A DNA stretch of 64,000 bases from Halomonas smyrnensis AAD6. GTDB taxonomy: Bacteria; Pseudomonadota; Gammaproteobacteria; Pseudomonadales; Halomonadaceae. This document shows positions 1 through 12,117 of the stretch, one piece after another (the first letter of the stretch is position 1; each line of letters begins with the position of its first letter). The stretch lies in contig NZ_AJKS02000001.1 of assembly GCF_000265245.1 (NCBI RefSeq), positions 1 to 64,000 of the forward strand, in the 5' to 3' direction. The notes below the pieces were generated by a model. That model was not told the origin of the DNA. It was given only the letters and a program-made list of their open reading frames with translations, and ran no database searches. A program made the translations under genes and the position numbers.

Positions 1-965
1 GCGGCGGCCGACGTCGCGGCCGGCGCGGCAGTGTCGCGGCTCGCCAGCATCTGCCCGGCCGGCGGCAGGGTGCGGCCCGGCAGCGGCATCAGCCGCTCGG
101 CGGCGATCTCGGTGCGCGCCAGCCAGCCGTGGCCGTCGGCCAGGGCGGCGCGGGCGAAGCCGCGATTCAGCAGGTCGGCCATGTGCTCATCGCGGGAGGC
201 CGCGGTGAAGCCGCCCATCACCACCGAGAGCATGCGCCGGCCGTCGTGCACCGCCGAGGTGGCGACGTTGAAGCCGGAGGCGCGGATGAAGCCGGTCTTG
301 AGGCCATCGGCGCCCGGGTAGTTGGCCAGCAGGCGATTGTGGCCGCGGTAGGTGTTGCCGCGCCAGGTGAAGTCCTGCAGCGAGAAGTAGTGGTAGTACT
401 GGGGGAAATCGAGCATCAGCCGACGGGCCAGCACCGCCATGTCGCGGGCGGTGGTGACCTGGGCGTCGTCCGGCAGGCCGGAGGCGTTGCGGAAGGTGGT
501 GCGGCCCATGCCGAGCTCGCGGGCGCGCTCGGTCATCATCCGCGCGAAGTGGCGCTCGCTGCCGCCCAGCGCCTCGGCGATGACCACCGCCACGTCATTG
601 GCCGAGCGCACCACCAGCGATTCGATGGCGGTCTCCACCGGAATGCTGTCGCCCGGCTTGAGGTAGAGCTTGGTGGCCGGCATGGCCGCGGCCGCCTGCG
701 AGACCGGCAGCGGCTGCCCCAGGCTCATGCTGCGCCCCTCGATGGCCTCGAACAGCAGGTAGAGGGTCATCATCTTGGTCAGCGAGGCCGGGAAACGCGG
801 CGCATCGGCGTTCTCGGCGTAGAGGATCTCGTGGGTATCGGCGTCGATGACGATCCCCGCGTAGCGAGGGTTCTCGGCCTGGGCGAGCGGTGCCAGCAGC
901 AGGCTGACCATGACGAGGACGGCAAGCAGACTCGCTCGCCAGCCGGAAATCTGAGTCGGCAGCAT
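1..965 (-). CDS. Serine-type D-Ala-D-Ala carboxypeptidase (peptidase S11, PBP5-like), C-terminus cut off
   Basis: Trims the terminal D-Ala of peptidoglycan stem pentapeptides in the periplasm. The visible 321 codons start at an ATG preceded by AGGGG and begin with a cleavable signal peptide (hydrophobic core about residues 9-26, ending AQA). All three S11 active-site motifs are present: SLTK (nucleophile Ser plus Lys), SAN (in RSANDVA) and KTG (in GLKTGF). The catalytic domain is complete. The C-terminal part runs off the left edge, so I cannot see whether it ends in an amphipathic anchor or a SPOR domain, as some members of this S11 subtype do. It lies 38 bp downstream of the HD-GYP gene and could be co-transcribed; a TATAAA sits near that gene's stop codon. 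Confidence 0.9.
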   Translation of the reverse strand, partial: MLPTQISGWRASLLAVLVMVSLLLAPLAQAENPRYAGIVIDADTHEILYAENADAPRFPASLTKMMTLYLLFEAIEGRSMSLGQPLPVSQAAAAMPATKLYLKPGDSIPVETAIESLVVRSANDVAVVIAEALGGSERHFARMMTERARELGMGRTTFRNASGLPDDAQVTTARDMAVLARRLMLDFPQYYHYFSLQDFTWRGNTYRGHNRLLANYPGADGLKTGFIRASGFNVATSAVHDGRRMLSVVMGGFTAASRDEHMADLLNRGFARAALADGHGWLARTEIAAERLMPLPGRTLPPAGQMLASRDTAAPAATSAA

Positions 966-1003
966 CGGTGTTCCCCTGAAAAATGACGCGCTTTATAAGT
1001 GCA

Positions 1004-3991
1004 TTATGACCTAGGGGCCTGCCCTGTACAGGACGAAACGCGGCCCGCAGCGCCATTTCCACTTTTCGTTGTCGGACATCCAGCCTCGTGCTTGAGCGCT
1101 TCGATGTCCACCTCGTCGATCTGCGCCGCGGCCAGGAAGCGTGCGGCATAGTCGCGCCACACGCCGCTGTCGAGCAGCAGGGCAAAGACATCGGGGTCCA
1201 GATGGCCATCGCGGGCCATGCCGGCCAGGATCGACAGCGAGCGCGACAGCGTCAGGCCCGGCTTGTAGGGCCGGTCGGCGGCGGTCAGCGCCTCGAAGAC
1301 ATCGGCCACCGCCATGATGCGCTCCTCCAGGCTGGCCTCGGCCAGCACCAGCCGGCGCGGATAGCCCTGGCCGTCCATGCGTTCGTGATGGTTGCCGGCG
1401 ATGGTCGGCACCCGCCGCAGGTGCGCCGGCCAGGGCAGCGACTCGAGCATCATGACGGTCTGGACGATGTGCTCCTGGATGCGGAAGCGCTCGATGTCGT
1501 TGAGCGTGCCGCGCGCCACCCGCAGGTTGTAGAGCTCGCCCTGGTCGCCGGCCACCTCCGGCGGCTGCATGGCGAAGCCCCAGCGGTTGCGCGGGTCGTC
1601 CTCGGCCACCGGCGGCGGCGCGACGGCCCAGTCGAGGCGATGCCGGGGGCGGTCGGCCAGCAGCCGCTCCTCGGCGGGGAGCGGGGCTTCGGGCTCGCGG
1701 GCCAATCGTGCGGCCTCCTCCTCGGACACGCCGAGCCGGTCGTCGAAGTGGCGCCACCAGCGCCAGTCGGCGATCGCCTCGAGCCGCGCCAGGCCGTCCG
1801 CATCGACCGCCTGGCCGCCGCGGTTGAGCTCGGCCACCCGTCCAAAGGCCTCCTGCAGCTCGGTCTGCCGGCGCTGGCGCGCCGCGGCCAGCGTGGGCTC
1901 GTCGCCGCCCTCGGCCAGCCCGCGCCAGTAGGCGACGTCGGCGTCGCGCCACAGCACCTCGAAGCGGGTGCGGATCTCGTGGATGCGGTTGTAGCGGGTC
2001 TCCAGCTTGGTGGCCTTCTCCATGACCTCGTCGGGCGTGGTCAGCTTGCCGCAGTCGTGCAGCCAGGCCGCCAGGTGGAAGGCGGTGCGGCGCTCGTCGT
2101 CCAGCGTCTCGTCGGCGAAGGGGCCGGTGGTCATGCGATGGGCGCCCTCCAGCAGCATCTCGGCCAACTGCGGCACCCGCGAGCAGTGGCCGCCGGTATG
2201 CGCCGACTTGGCGTCGGTGGCGCCGGCGATCAGCTCGACGATGGCATCCAGCAGGCGCTTCTCGCCCTCCAGCAGTCGACGGGTCTCGATCGCCACCGCC
2301 GCCGCGCCGGAGAGCTCCTCGACGAAGCGCCGCCAGGAGCGATCGCCGCCCTGCCCCGACGCGCGCAGCGCCAGCACCAGCAGCCCCATGCGATGGCCGC
2401 TGCGATTGCACAGCGGCTGCACCAGATAGCCGCTGGCCGCGGCCCGGCGCTCCAGCGCCGCCATGCCGCCCTCCTCGGGGGCCTTCAGGGTCAGGCACGC
2501 CGGCAGCGGATCGTCGGGATCGCCCTGGCCCCGCTCGGCCTCGCAGACGAAGCGGGTGGCATCGCTCTCGTCCTCGAGGTAGATGGCGCCGTGGCGGCTG
2601 TCGGTGATGTTCAGCAGGTCCTCGAGCACGGTGGCGAGCAGCGTGTCCAGCCGCGGCTCGCGGCTCAGCGTGCGGGTCATGCGCTGGAAGCCCGCGATGC
2701 CCTCGGCCATGCCCGTCAGCGCGCCGCTCAGCTGCTGCACCTCGCGCACCGGCGAGCGCACCCCGCGGCAGGCCGAGAAGTCGAAGTCGCCCAGCGCCCG
2801 GACCTGCTCGGCCAGGGCGTTCAGCGGGCGGCTGAGCCGATGCCCGACCCACACGCCCAGCGGCAGCAGCGCCAGGGCCAGCAGCACGGCCACCAGCGAA
2901 CGCTGCCACAGCAGCTCGCGGGTGCCGGCGAGCAGCTCGCGCTCCGGCACCACCATCAGCAGCGTGGCCGGCTCCACGCCGGGGATGCGGAACGGCAGGC
3001 GCATGCCGAACCAGTCCTCGCCGTCGACCCGGAAGCTGGCGGAGGCGCCGAAGGCGTCGTCGCCGGAGGCCGCCTCGCCCGGGGCCGCGGCGCCCAGCGA
3101 GGCGCCCTCGTCCCGGGTCAGGTGGCCGAGCCGCCGCAGCACCGGGTCATCGAGCTCGTCCAGCGTCGCCAGCCGCGGCGATCCGCCAGGCGCGGCGAGC
3201 AGCGTCTCCACGTCGGGATGCGCCAGCAGCCGGCCATCGCGGGACACCACCACCAGCCGGGTGCCGGGCGTGATGCCCAGCGCGTCCATTTCGCTGCCGA
3301 GATCGGCCAGCGAGGCATCAAGCCCCACCACCGACCGACCGTCGCGGCTGCGCCGGGCCAAGGTGATGCCGATCTCGCGGGTGGTGAACAAGGCATAGGG
3401 CTCAGTCAGCCAGGGGCCGCTGGCCGCCATCGCCCGCCGATACCAGGGGCGCTCCCGGGGGTCGAAGACGTCGCCCGGCTGGAGCCGCCGGCCGAGCAGG
3501 TTCAGGTCGCGGTCGTAGAGCCGCCACTCGGCCTGGGCATTGCCGCCGGCATCGCGGTCGACCGCCTGCACCAGATACGCCGCCTCGTCGGCCTCGGGCA
3601 CCTCGGGCAACCGCGCCTGCGGCACCCGCCCGGCCGGGCGCAGCAGCAGGAAGTCGCCGTCCTCGTAGCCCACGTAGACGGCGCTGGCCGCCGAGTGCAC
3701 CTCCAGCGAGGCGGCCAGCAGCGGCAGATGGCGCAGGCGATCGACGAGCCGCTGGCGCGACGCCAGATCGTCCTGGGCCAGCAGCGCCACCACCACCCGG
3801 GCCGGGTCGATCAGCCGCCGCGCCCGCTCCTCGGTGGTCACGGCCAGCTGACGGCCGGTGTCCTCCACGGCGCGGACCATCATCTTGTCGGCACCGCGGA
3901 CGCCGTGCCACAGCAGCACCCCGGCCACGATCAGCATCAGGCCGACGATCGACACGGCGGTCAGCGCGCGAAGGGAGAAGGAACGGCGCAT
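1004..3991 (-). CDS. Membrane sensor HD-GYP cyclic-di-GMP phosphodiesterase (Cache-HAMP-GAF-HD-GYP)
   Basis: Predicted inner-membrane receptor that hydrolyses cyclic di-GMP. Using the ATG at 3991 (995 aa), the order is: TM helix (about 10-30), a periplasmic Cache-like sensor (about 40-350), second TM (about 365-385), HAMP, a GAF-like region (about 445-580) and an HD-GYP output domain. The metal-binding HD pair is H645-D646 in LHDCGK, and the diagnostic HHERMDGQGYP has its Tyr at about 877. About 230 residues separate the two motifs, far more than the roughly 60 usual in HD-GYP domains, so an Arg/Glu-rich insert of about 170 residues lies inside the catalytic fold. A GTG at 4078 would add 29 residues; I prefer the ATG because it directly precedes the MRRSFSLRAL membrane signal. 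Confidence 0.85.
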   Translation of the reverse strand: MRRSFSLRALTAVSIVGLMLIVAGVLLWHGVRGADKMMVRAVEDTGRQLAVTTEERARRLIDPARVVVALLAQDDLASRQRLVDRLRHLPLLAASLEVHSAASAVYVGYEDGDFLLLRPAGRVPQARLPEVPEADEAAYLVQAVDRDAGGNAQAEWRLYDRDLNLLGRRLQPGDVFDPRERPWYRRAMAASGPWLTEPYALFTTREIGITLARRSRDGRSVVGLDASLADLGSEMDALGITPGTRLVVVSRDGRLLAHPDVETLLAAPGGSPRLATLDELDDPVLRRLGHLTRDEGASLGAAAPGEAASGDDAFGASASFRVDGEDWFGMRLPFRIPGVEPATLLMVVPERELLAGTRELLWQRSLVAVLLALALLPLGVWVGHRLSRPLNALAEQVRALGDFDFSACRGVRSPVREVQQLSGALTGMAEGIAGFQRMTRTLSREPRLDTLLATVLEDLLNITDSRHGAIYLEDESDATRFVCEAERGQGDPDDPLPACLTLKAPEEGGMAALERRAAASGYLVQPLCNRSGHRMGLLVLALRASGQGGDRSWRRFVEELSGAAAVAIETRRLLEGEKRLLDAIVELIAGATDAKSAHTGGHCSRVPQLAEMLLEGAHRMTTGPFADETLDDERRTAFHLAAWLHDCGKLTTPDEVMEKATKLETRYNRIHEIRTRFEVLWRDADVAYWRGLAEGGDEPTLAAARQRRQTELQEAFGRVAELNRGGQAVDADGLARLEAIADWRWWRHFDDRLGVSEEEAARLAREPEAPLPAEERLLADRPRHRLDWAVAPPPVAEDDPRNRWGFAMQPPEVAGDQGELYNLRVARGTLNDIERFRIQEHIVQTVMMLESLPWPAHLRRVPTIAGNHHERMDGQGYPRRLVLAEASLEERIMAVADVFEALTAADRPYKPGLTLSRSLSILAGMARDGHLDPDVFALLLDSGVWRDYAARFLAAAQIDEVDIEALKHEAGCPTTKSGNGAAGRVSSCTGQAPRS

Positions 3992-4230
3992 GGGCGGCCT
4001 CGGCAGCGGCGAGTCGGGCGCCGACGAGGTGCCGGCACTGCCTTCAAGATACGCCAAGTCCGCCGAGGATGGCGGCACCTTGCGGGAACGCCTTTCAACG
4101 TGGGGAGCCGTGCGCCTGGCTCGGATAGCCCTCTCGGAGTCTCCGCTCAGCTACCCCAGAGGCGCGAAACGCCGAGCCAGACCAGCCGCAGCGAGAGCAG
4201 CGTCAGCACCAGCCGGAAGAGATCGTCGAA

Positions 4231-4256
4231 GCCCCGCCGGTATCCCCCGGCGGGGC
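4231..4256 (-). terminator. Hairpin downstream of acnA
   Basis: Perfect 10-bp stem (GCCCCGCCGG / CCGGCGGGGC) with a 6-nt loop, 34 bp after the acnA stop. No long T run follows, so this is a plausible but weak intrinsic terminator. The rest of 3992-4289 holds one small minus-strand ORF (stop at 4147). It could start at a GTG at about 4263 and would encode a 38-residue single hydrophobic helix with no clear ribosome binding site. I do not call it a gene. Confidence 0.5.
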
Positions 4257-4289
4257 CTGTCACTCCCAAAGTGCCTGGGGATACCCCAA

Positions 4290-7037
<2,748 letters not shown>

Positions 7038-7208
7038 GGGGTCCTCCTGTCACGGCGGGTAAGATCGAACCATCCTGGTCCGCTATAGATTACATGGTCA
7101 TGATAGATGGCCTTTTCAACCATCGCGCCGACGCTGACCCCGGCGCCCTTGAAAAGACGGCCGCGGCGCCCCATCTAACGGGGCAGTGATCCGGCCGGGG
7201 AGGACATC

Positions 7209-7418
7209 GTGCACGAGGAAGCACTGGACAGCCACGCGGTGCGCTGCCCCTACTGCGATACCGGCTTCGAGCTGCTGGTCGATCTTTCCCAGGGCAGCCA
7301 CACGACCTGGGAGGACTGCCCGCAGTGCTGTTCGCCGATCCAGATGCGCATCGAGGTGTCGCTCCTCGGCGGCGAGCTCGAGTCGCTGACCCTGGGGCGC
7401 GACGACGAGGTGCTGTGA
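7209..7418 (+). CDS. CPXCG motif-containing cysteine-rich mini-protein
   Basis: A 69-aa soluble protein starting at a GTG behind a GGGGAGG ribosome binding site. It has two CPxC knuckles, CPYC near residue 13 and CPQC near residue 37, spaced as in the small CPXCG cysteine-rich family (DUF-type, probably zinc-binding). The C-terminal half is acidic. The molecular function of the family is not known to me. It is followed by the peroxiredoxin gene after 171 bp and lies divergent to acnA. A redox or metal role is only suggested by the cysteines and the neighbours. Confidence 0.8.
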   Translation: MHEEALDSHAVRCPYCDTGFELLVDLSQGSHTTWEDCPQCCSPIQMRIEVSLLGGELESLTLGRDDEVL

Positions 7419-7469
7419 AACCGGTGCCGTGAGCCGCCATGCCGCGAATGGGCCGCCCCGATGCCGGCC

Positions 7470-7506
7470 ATCGATTTTGACTATCCGTGCCATTGACTCG
7501 CTTCAG
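7470..7506 (+). promoter_or_regulatory. Possible OxyR-like operator upstream of the peroxiredoxin gene
   Basis: Four tetranucleotides ATCG, CTAT, ATTG and TCAG occur at exact 7-nt spacings, the geometry of the OxyR consensus ATAG-n7-CTAT-n7-ATAG-n7-CTAT. The match is 11 of 16 informative bases, and the last element is poor. The location, about 85 bp before an AhpC-type gene, makes peroxide control plausible, but this is weak evidence. Confidence 0.25.
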
Positions 7507-7589
7507 TGGTGCGGCGAGGATGCCTGACCTAGCGTGGGCATTCCGCTTCTACCCCCGATGAATGTCATCACTCACTCAAGGAGATCTGC

Positions 7590-8192
7590 ATGAGCGTACT
7601 GGTTGGACGTCAAGCACCCGATTTCGAAGCCGCCGCCGTCCTCGGCAACGGCGAGATCGTCGACAACTTCAAGCTGTCCGACAGCAACGGCAAGCTCCGC
7701 GTGCTGTTCTTCTGGCCGCTGGACTTCACCTTCGTGTGCCCGTCCGAGATCATCGCCCACGACAACCGTCTGGCGCAGTTCAAGGAGCTCGGCGTCGAGG
7801 TGATCGGTGTCTCCATCGATTCCCAGTTCACCCACCACGCCTGGCGCCTGACCTCGCCGGAGAAGGGCGGCATCGGTGAAGTCGGCTTCCCGATCGTGGC
7901 CGACGTCAAGCACGAGATCACCCAGGCCTACGGCATCGAGCATCCGGAAGCTGGCGTCGCCATGCGCGGCTCCTTCCTGATCGACGAGAACGGCGTCGTC
8001 CAGCACCAGGTCGTCAACAACCTGCCGCTGGGCCGCAACGTCGACGAGATGCTGCGCATGGTCAAGGCCCTGCAGTTCCACCAGAAGAACGGCGAAGTCT
8101 GCCCGGCCGGCTGGGACGAAGGCCAGGAAGGCATGAAGGACACCGCCGAAGGTGTCGCGAGCTACCTGGGCAACCACGCCGGCGCCCTCTAA
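7590..8192 (+). CDS. Typical 2-Cys peroxiredoxin (AhpC/Prx1 type)
   Basis: Reduces hydrogen peroxide and organic peroxides in the cytoplasm. The 200-aa protein carries the peroxidatic cysteine C50 in FTFVCPSE and the resolving cysteine C171 in EVCPAGW, which together define typical 2-Cys enzymes working as obligate dimers. A GGIG segment at 93-96 resembles one half of the over-oxidation-sensitive signature, but the C-terminus (YLGNHAGAL) lacks the matching YF motif. An AAGGAG ribosome binding site precedes the ATG. No ahpF follows. Thioredoxin reductase is the next gene (133 bp away), which suggests recycling through thioredoxin; this is inference from context. Confidence 0.93.
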   Translation: MSVLVGRQAPDFEAAAVLGNGEIVDNFKLSDSNGKLRVLFFWPLDFTFVCPSEIIAHDNRLAQFKELGVEVIGVSIDSQFTHHAWRLTSPEKGGIGEVGFPIVADVKHEITQAYGIEHPEAGVAMRGSFLIDENGVVQHQVVNNLPLGRNVDEMLRMVKALQFHQKNGEVCPAGWDEGQEGMKDTAEGVASYLGNHAGAL

Positions 8193-8202
8193 GCCCGTGT
8201 GA

Positions 8203-9276
<1,074 letters not shown>

Positions 9277-9280
9277 GCCT

Positions 9281-9299
9281 GGGCCCGCCTGGCGGGCCC
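9281..9299. terminator. Symmetric hairpin between convergent trxB and slyX
   Basis: GGGCCCGCC and GGCGGGCCC form an inverted repeat in the 32-bp gap between the two convergent stop codons. Because it is palindromic it could end transcription in both directions. It lacks a clear U tract. Confidence 0.5.
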
Positions 9300-9308
9300 G
9301 AGCCATCG

Positions 9309-9554
9309 CTAGTAATGCGGCGGCACCTCGTCCTCTGGGCGGGGTGTCGCTGTATCCGCCTCCTGGAGCGCCTGACGCTGCTCGCGCAGCTTGTGCTGCA
9401 TCAGCTCGTTGAGGCGCTCCAGCTGCATCAGGCGCCTTTCCTGGGCGGCCACCGTGCGGTCCAGCGTATCCAGCCAGTGTTCCTGGTAGGCCAGCCGGCT
9501 CTCCAGGGCCTCCAGTCGCGCCGCCGCGTCGGAGGGCGTGTCGTCGTCGTGCAT
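9309..9554 (-). CDS. slyX: SlyX family coiled-coil protein
   Basis: An 81-aa, highly charged protein forming one long coiled coil (heptads across [18 protein letters not shown] and further), ending in PPHY, the hallmark C-terminus of SlyX. The function of the family is not established. An ATG at 9554 is preceded by AAGGAG at good spacing; an upstream in-frame start at 9641 lacks support. Confidence 0.88.
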   Translation of the reverse strand: MHDDDTPSDAAARLEALESRLAYQEHWLDTLDRTVAAQERRLMQLERLNELMQHKLREQRQALQEADTATPRPEDEVPPHY

Positions 9555-9737
9555 GATAGACTCCTTATGCCGTGTCAAGCTCATCCTGGCGCGGCCTGCC
9601 GTGGCCTGTCCGCATCGTTGGCGTTCACCGATGGTTCGCATGGTGCCGACGCAGCCGGGTCGAGGGCGGCCTTCGTGCCGTTCGGTGCCTCGCCCCCATC
9701 ACATCCGTTCCCTACGACAAGAGAGCATCCGAGGTTT

Positions 9738-10202
9738 ATGAATCGAAAGGTCGTGTTTCGTTGCAGTATCGTCAGTCTGCTGCTGGCCGCGCCGGCGCCG
9801 CTGCTGATCGCGCTGTTCGTCCATCTCACCGGCGGTGAGCTGTCCCGCGAGCTGTTTGCCAGCCTCGAGGTCGGCGGGCTGGCGGTGGTCTATGTCGCGG
9901 CGGCCCTGGCGGTCTTCCTGCTGATGCTGGTGGCCACCCTGGCGATCAACGCCCTGACGCCCCAGCTGTCCAACATCGCCGAGGTCGAAGACGACGGCCG
10001 CGAGATCGGCGAGGTCAAGTGGTTCAACGTCAACAAGGGCTATGGCTTCATCACCCGCGACAGCGGCGAGGATGTCTTCGTCCATTTCCGTGCCATCCGC
10101 GGCCGCGGTCATCGCACCCTGGCCGAGGGTCAGAAGGTGAAGTATCACGTCTCGCGCAATGACAGAGGTCTGCAGGCCGACGACGTGACGGTCATCACGT
10201 GA
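9738..10202 (+). CDS. Membrane-anchored cold-shock-domain protein
   Basis: A 154-aa protein with two predicted transmembrane helices (about residues 7-31 and 48-75) followed by a complete C-terminal cold-shock domain (about 92-154). The CSD keeps both RNA-binding motifs, KGYGFI (RNP1) and VFVHF (RNP2), and the initial GEVKWFN. With both N-terminal helices crossing, the nucleic-acid-binding domain should face the cytoplasm, which would tether RNA binding to the inner membrane. This is the reverse order of the better-known CSD-DUF1294 fusions, where the membrane part is C-terminal. The start ATG follows a GAGG 4 nt upstream. A strong terminator follows. Confidence 0.85.
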   Translation: MNRKVVFRCSIVSLLLAAPAPLLIALFVHLTGGELSRELFASLEVGGLAVVYVAAALAVFLLMLVATLAINALTPQLSNIAEVEDDGREIGEVKWFNVNKGYGFITRDSGEDVFVHFRAIRGRGHRTLAEGQKVKYHVSRNDRGLQADDVTVIT

Positions 10203-10227
10203 AGAGCGTCAGGCTTTAGCCCCCGCC

Positions 10228-10264
10228 AACGACATCGCCCCGCATCCGCGGGGCGATGTCGTTT
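10228..10264 (+). terminator. Strong intrinsic terminator after the membrane CSD gene
   Basis: A 16-bp perfect stem (ending CGCCCCGC / GCGGGGCG) with an ATCC loop, followed by TTT. It lies 25 bp after the stop codon. Confidence 0.85.
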
Positions 10265-10288
10265 CAAGAGCCGCCGTTCTGGCCGCAA

Positions 10289-10483
10289 GATGAGCCGATC
10301 CGGTCACAAGCCTGCGCGAGGGCGCTGTAAACCCGTCCCTGGGGGCACCTTTTGCCCTGCAGCGCTCTCGCATCCTGCTTCGCTTGCAGGACCGGTGCTG
10401 GCCATCCATGGCCAGCCCGTTCGGCGAGAATCGCCTCACCCATGGCAAAAAAACCTCGCTCCGCCTTGTCACCGGCGCTCATC
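10289..10483. repeat. Intergenic palindromic repeat, family 1, copy A (expanded)
   Basis: Shares the core GCGCTGTAAACCC.TCCCTGGG, then TTTTGCC and GCCATCCATGGC, with copies at 32851-32947 and 55767-55859. This copy holds extra sequence between core blocks. The outer arms are inverted repeats (GATGAGC...CCGGTCACAAG at 10289-10310, and CTTGTCACCGG...GCTCATC at 10465-10483). The arm sequence differs from the other copies while staying self-complementary. It fills most of the 294-bp gap before the next gene; I see no gene in the gap. Confidence 0.7.
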
Positions 10484-10496
10484 GGCCGTCGAGCGA

Positions 10497-10883
10497 TCAC
10501 TGCCCCGAGTCGGGCCAGTCGATGGTGGCTTCAAAGCCGTCGGGCAGCACCTGCAGGAAGCGGTCCGGGTCGTCGCCGGGCTGCCAGCCGCCCAGCGAGC
10601 AGCGCACCTCGCAGCCGAGTCGCGCGGCGGCGGCGCGGGCGAGGTCGCCGTCGGTGGGCCAGGGCGATTCGGCGCTGTCCAGCCACAGGCTGGCGAAGCC
10701 GTCGGCGGCCTTCTCGACCAGCAGCACCGGGATCTCGGCCCCGTCGTGGCGGCCCTGGGTGCGCCAGCGGTGCTTGCCGGCCGGCTTCAGCGGCGCGGCG
10801 TCGAGGGCCTCGCCGAGCCAGGCGTTCAGGGCGTCGGGCTCGACGCGGGCCAGATAGATCTCGATGTCGGGATAGCGTTCCAT
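10497..10883 (-). CDS. Conserved hypothetical protein downstream of dapE
   Basis: A 128-aa acidic soluble protein (starts MERYPDIEIYLARV, ends ATIDWPDSGQ) with no signal peptide, membrane helix or motif that I recognise. An ATG follows GAGGAC at good spacing. It begins 7 bp after the dapE stop, so it is almost certainly the last gene of the dapC-arsC-like-dapD-dapE operon. Codon use is like its neighbours. I cannot assign a function. Confidence 0.75.
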   Translation of the reverse strand: MERYPDIEIYLARVEPDALNAWLGEALDAAPLKPAGKHRWRTQGRHDGAEIPVLLVEKAADGFASLWLDSAESPWPTDGDLARAAAARLGCEVRCSLGGWQPGDDPDRFLQVLPDGFEATIDWPDSGQ

Positions 10884-10890
10884 GGTGTCC

Positions 10891-12066
10891 TCAGGGGCGT
10901 GACGTGCCGTCGACGAACAGCCGGGTCATGATCGCTTCATAGACCCGGCTGAGGTCGTCCAGGTCGGCGGCGCGGACCCGCTCGTTGACCTTGTGGATGG
11001 TGTCGTTGCGCGGGCCGAGCTCGACCACCTGGCTGCCCAGGGTGGCGATGAAGCGGCCGTCGGAGGTGCCGCCGGCGGTGGACAGCTCGGGGCGATGGCC
11101 CATCACGTCCTCGACGCCGCCGACCGCGGCCTCCACCAGCGCGCCTTCCGAGGTCAGGAAGGGTTCGCCGTTGAGCGTCCAGTCGATGTGGAAGTCCAGG
11201 CCGTGGGCCTCGAGGATCGCCTCGGTGCGCTGGCGCAGCGTCTCGTGGGTCAGGGCGGTGGAGTAGCGGAAGTTGAACACCACTTCCACCTCGCCCGGAA
11301 TCACGTTGGTGGCGCCGGTGCCGGAGCGGATGTTGGAGACCTGGAAGCTGGTCGCCGGGAAGAAGGCGTTGCCGCCGTCCCAGTGCTCGCGCACCAGGGC
11401 GTCCAGCGCCGGGGCGACCTCGTGGATCGGGTTGCGCGCCATGTGCGGGTAGGCCACGTGGCCCTGCACGCCCCTGACGTGCAGCACGCCGCCCAGCGAG
11501 CCGCGCCGGCCGTTCTTGATCACGTCGCCGAGCCGGTCGGTGGAGGAGGGCTCGCCGACGATGCAGTAGTCGAGGCGGTCGTGGGACTCGCGCAGGTGCT
11601 CGACCACGGCGCGGGTGCCGTCCACCGCCGGGCCTTCCTCGTCGGAGGTGATCAGGAAGGCCAGGCGCCCCGGATGATCGGGGTGGGCGGTCACGAAGCG
11701 CTCCACGGCGGTGACCATGGCGGCCAGGCTGCCCTTCATGTCGGCGGCGCCACGGCCGCACAGCATGCCGTCGTCATCGATGCAGGGCGCGAAGGGCGGG
11801 TGCTCCCAGTTCACCTCGGGGCCGCTCGGTACCACGTCGGTGTGGCCGGCGAAGGCCAGCACCGGGCCGTGATGGCCGCGCACCGCCCAGAAGTTCTCGA
11901 CGTCGCCGAACGGCAGGCGCTCGACGGCGAAGCCCAGGCGCTCCAGGCGTTCGATCATCAGGTCCTGGCAGCCCAGGTCGTCGGGGGTCACGGAGGGGCG
12001 GCGCATCAGCGCCATGGCGAGTTCGAGGGTCGGGGAGAGCGTGGGGTCGGAGCTGGTCGAGGTCAT
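10891..12066 (-). CDS. dapE: Succinyl-diaminopimelate desuccinylase
   Basis: Zn-dependent M20 hydrolase that removes succinate from N-succinyl-L,L-diaminopimelate, a late step of lysine and meso-DAP synthesis. The 391-aa protein shows the metal-site motifs GHTDVVP (about residue 73), GRGAADMKG (about 106) and the catalytic [12 protein letters not shown] (about 140), plus C-terminal GGTSDGRF. It lies 51 bp downstream of dapD across a hairpin and 7 bp upstream of the hypothetical gene. Confidence 0.97.
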   Translation of the reverse strand: MTSTSSDPTLSPTLELAMALMRRPSVTPDDLGCQDLMIERLERLGFAVERLPFGDVENFWAVRGHHGPVLAFAGHTDVVPSGPEVNWEHPPFAPCIDDDGMLCGRGAADMKGSLAAMVTAVERFVTAHPDHPGRLAFLITSDEEGPAVDGTRAVVEHLRESHDRLDYCIVGEPSSTDRLGDVIKNGRRGSLGGVLHVRGVQGHVAYPHMARNPIHEVAPALDALVREHWDGGNAFFPATSFQVSNIRSGTGATNVIPGEVEVVFNFRYSTALTHETLRQRTEAILEAHGLDFHIDWTLNGEPFLTSEGALVEAAVGGVEDVMGHRPELSTAGGTSDGRFIATLGSQVVELGPRNDTIHKVNERVRAADLDDLSRVYEAIMTRLFVDGTSRP

Positions 12067-12087
12067 GCGGGATTCCGGCGGGCCGCA

Positions 12088-12111
12088 CCCCGGCGCCGTG
12101 AGGCGCCGGGG
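12088..12111 (-). terminator. Hairpin in the dapD-dapE gap
   Basis: Perfect 10-bp stem CCCCGGCGCC / GGCGCCGGGG with a 4-nt loop, without a T tract. It fits a transcript-stabilising or partially terminating element inside the dap operon better than a full terminator. Confidence 0.45.
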
Positions 12112-12117
12112 CAGGGC

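Noticed and set aside
4147..4263. A 38-residue hydrophobic ORF after acnA
   Set aside because: No clear ribosome binding site, a GTG start and overlap with the acnA terminator hairpin; a chance frame is likely, so it is only mentioned in the terminator entry.
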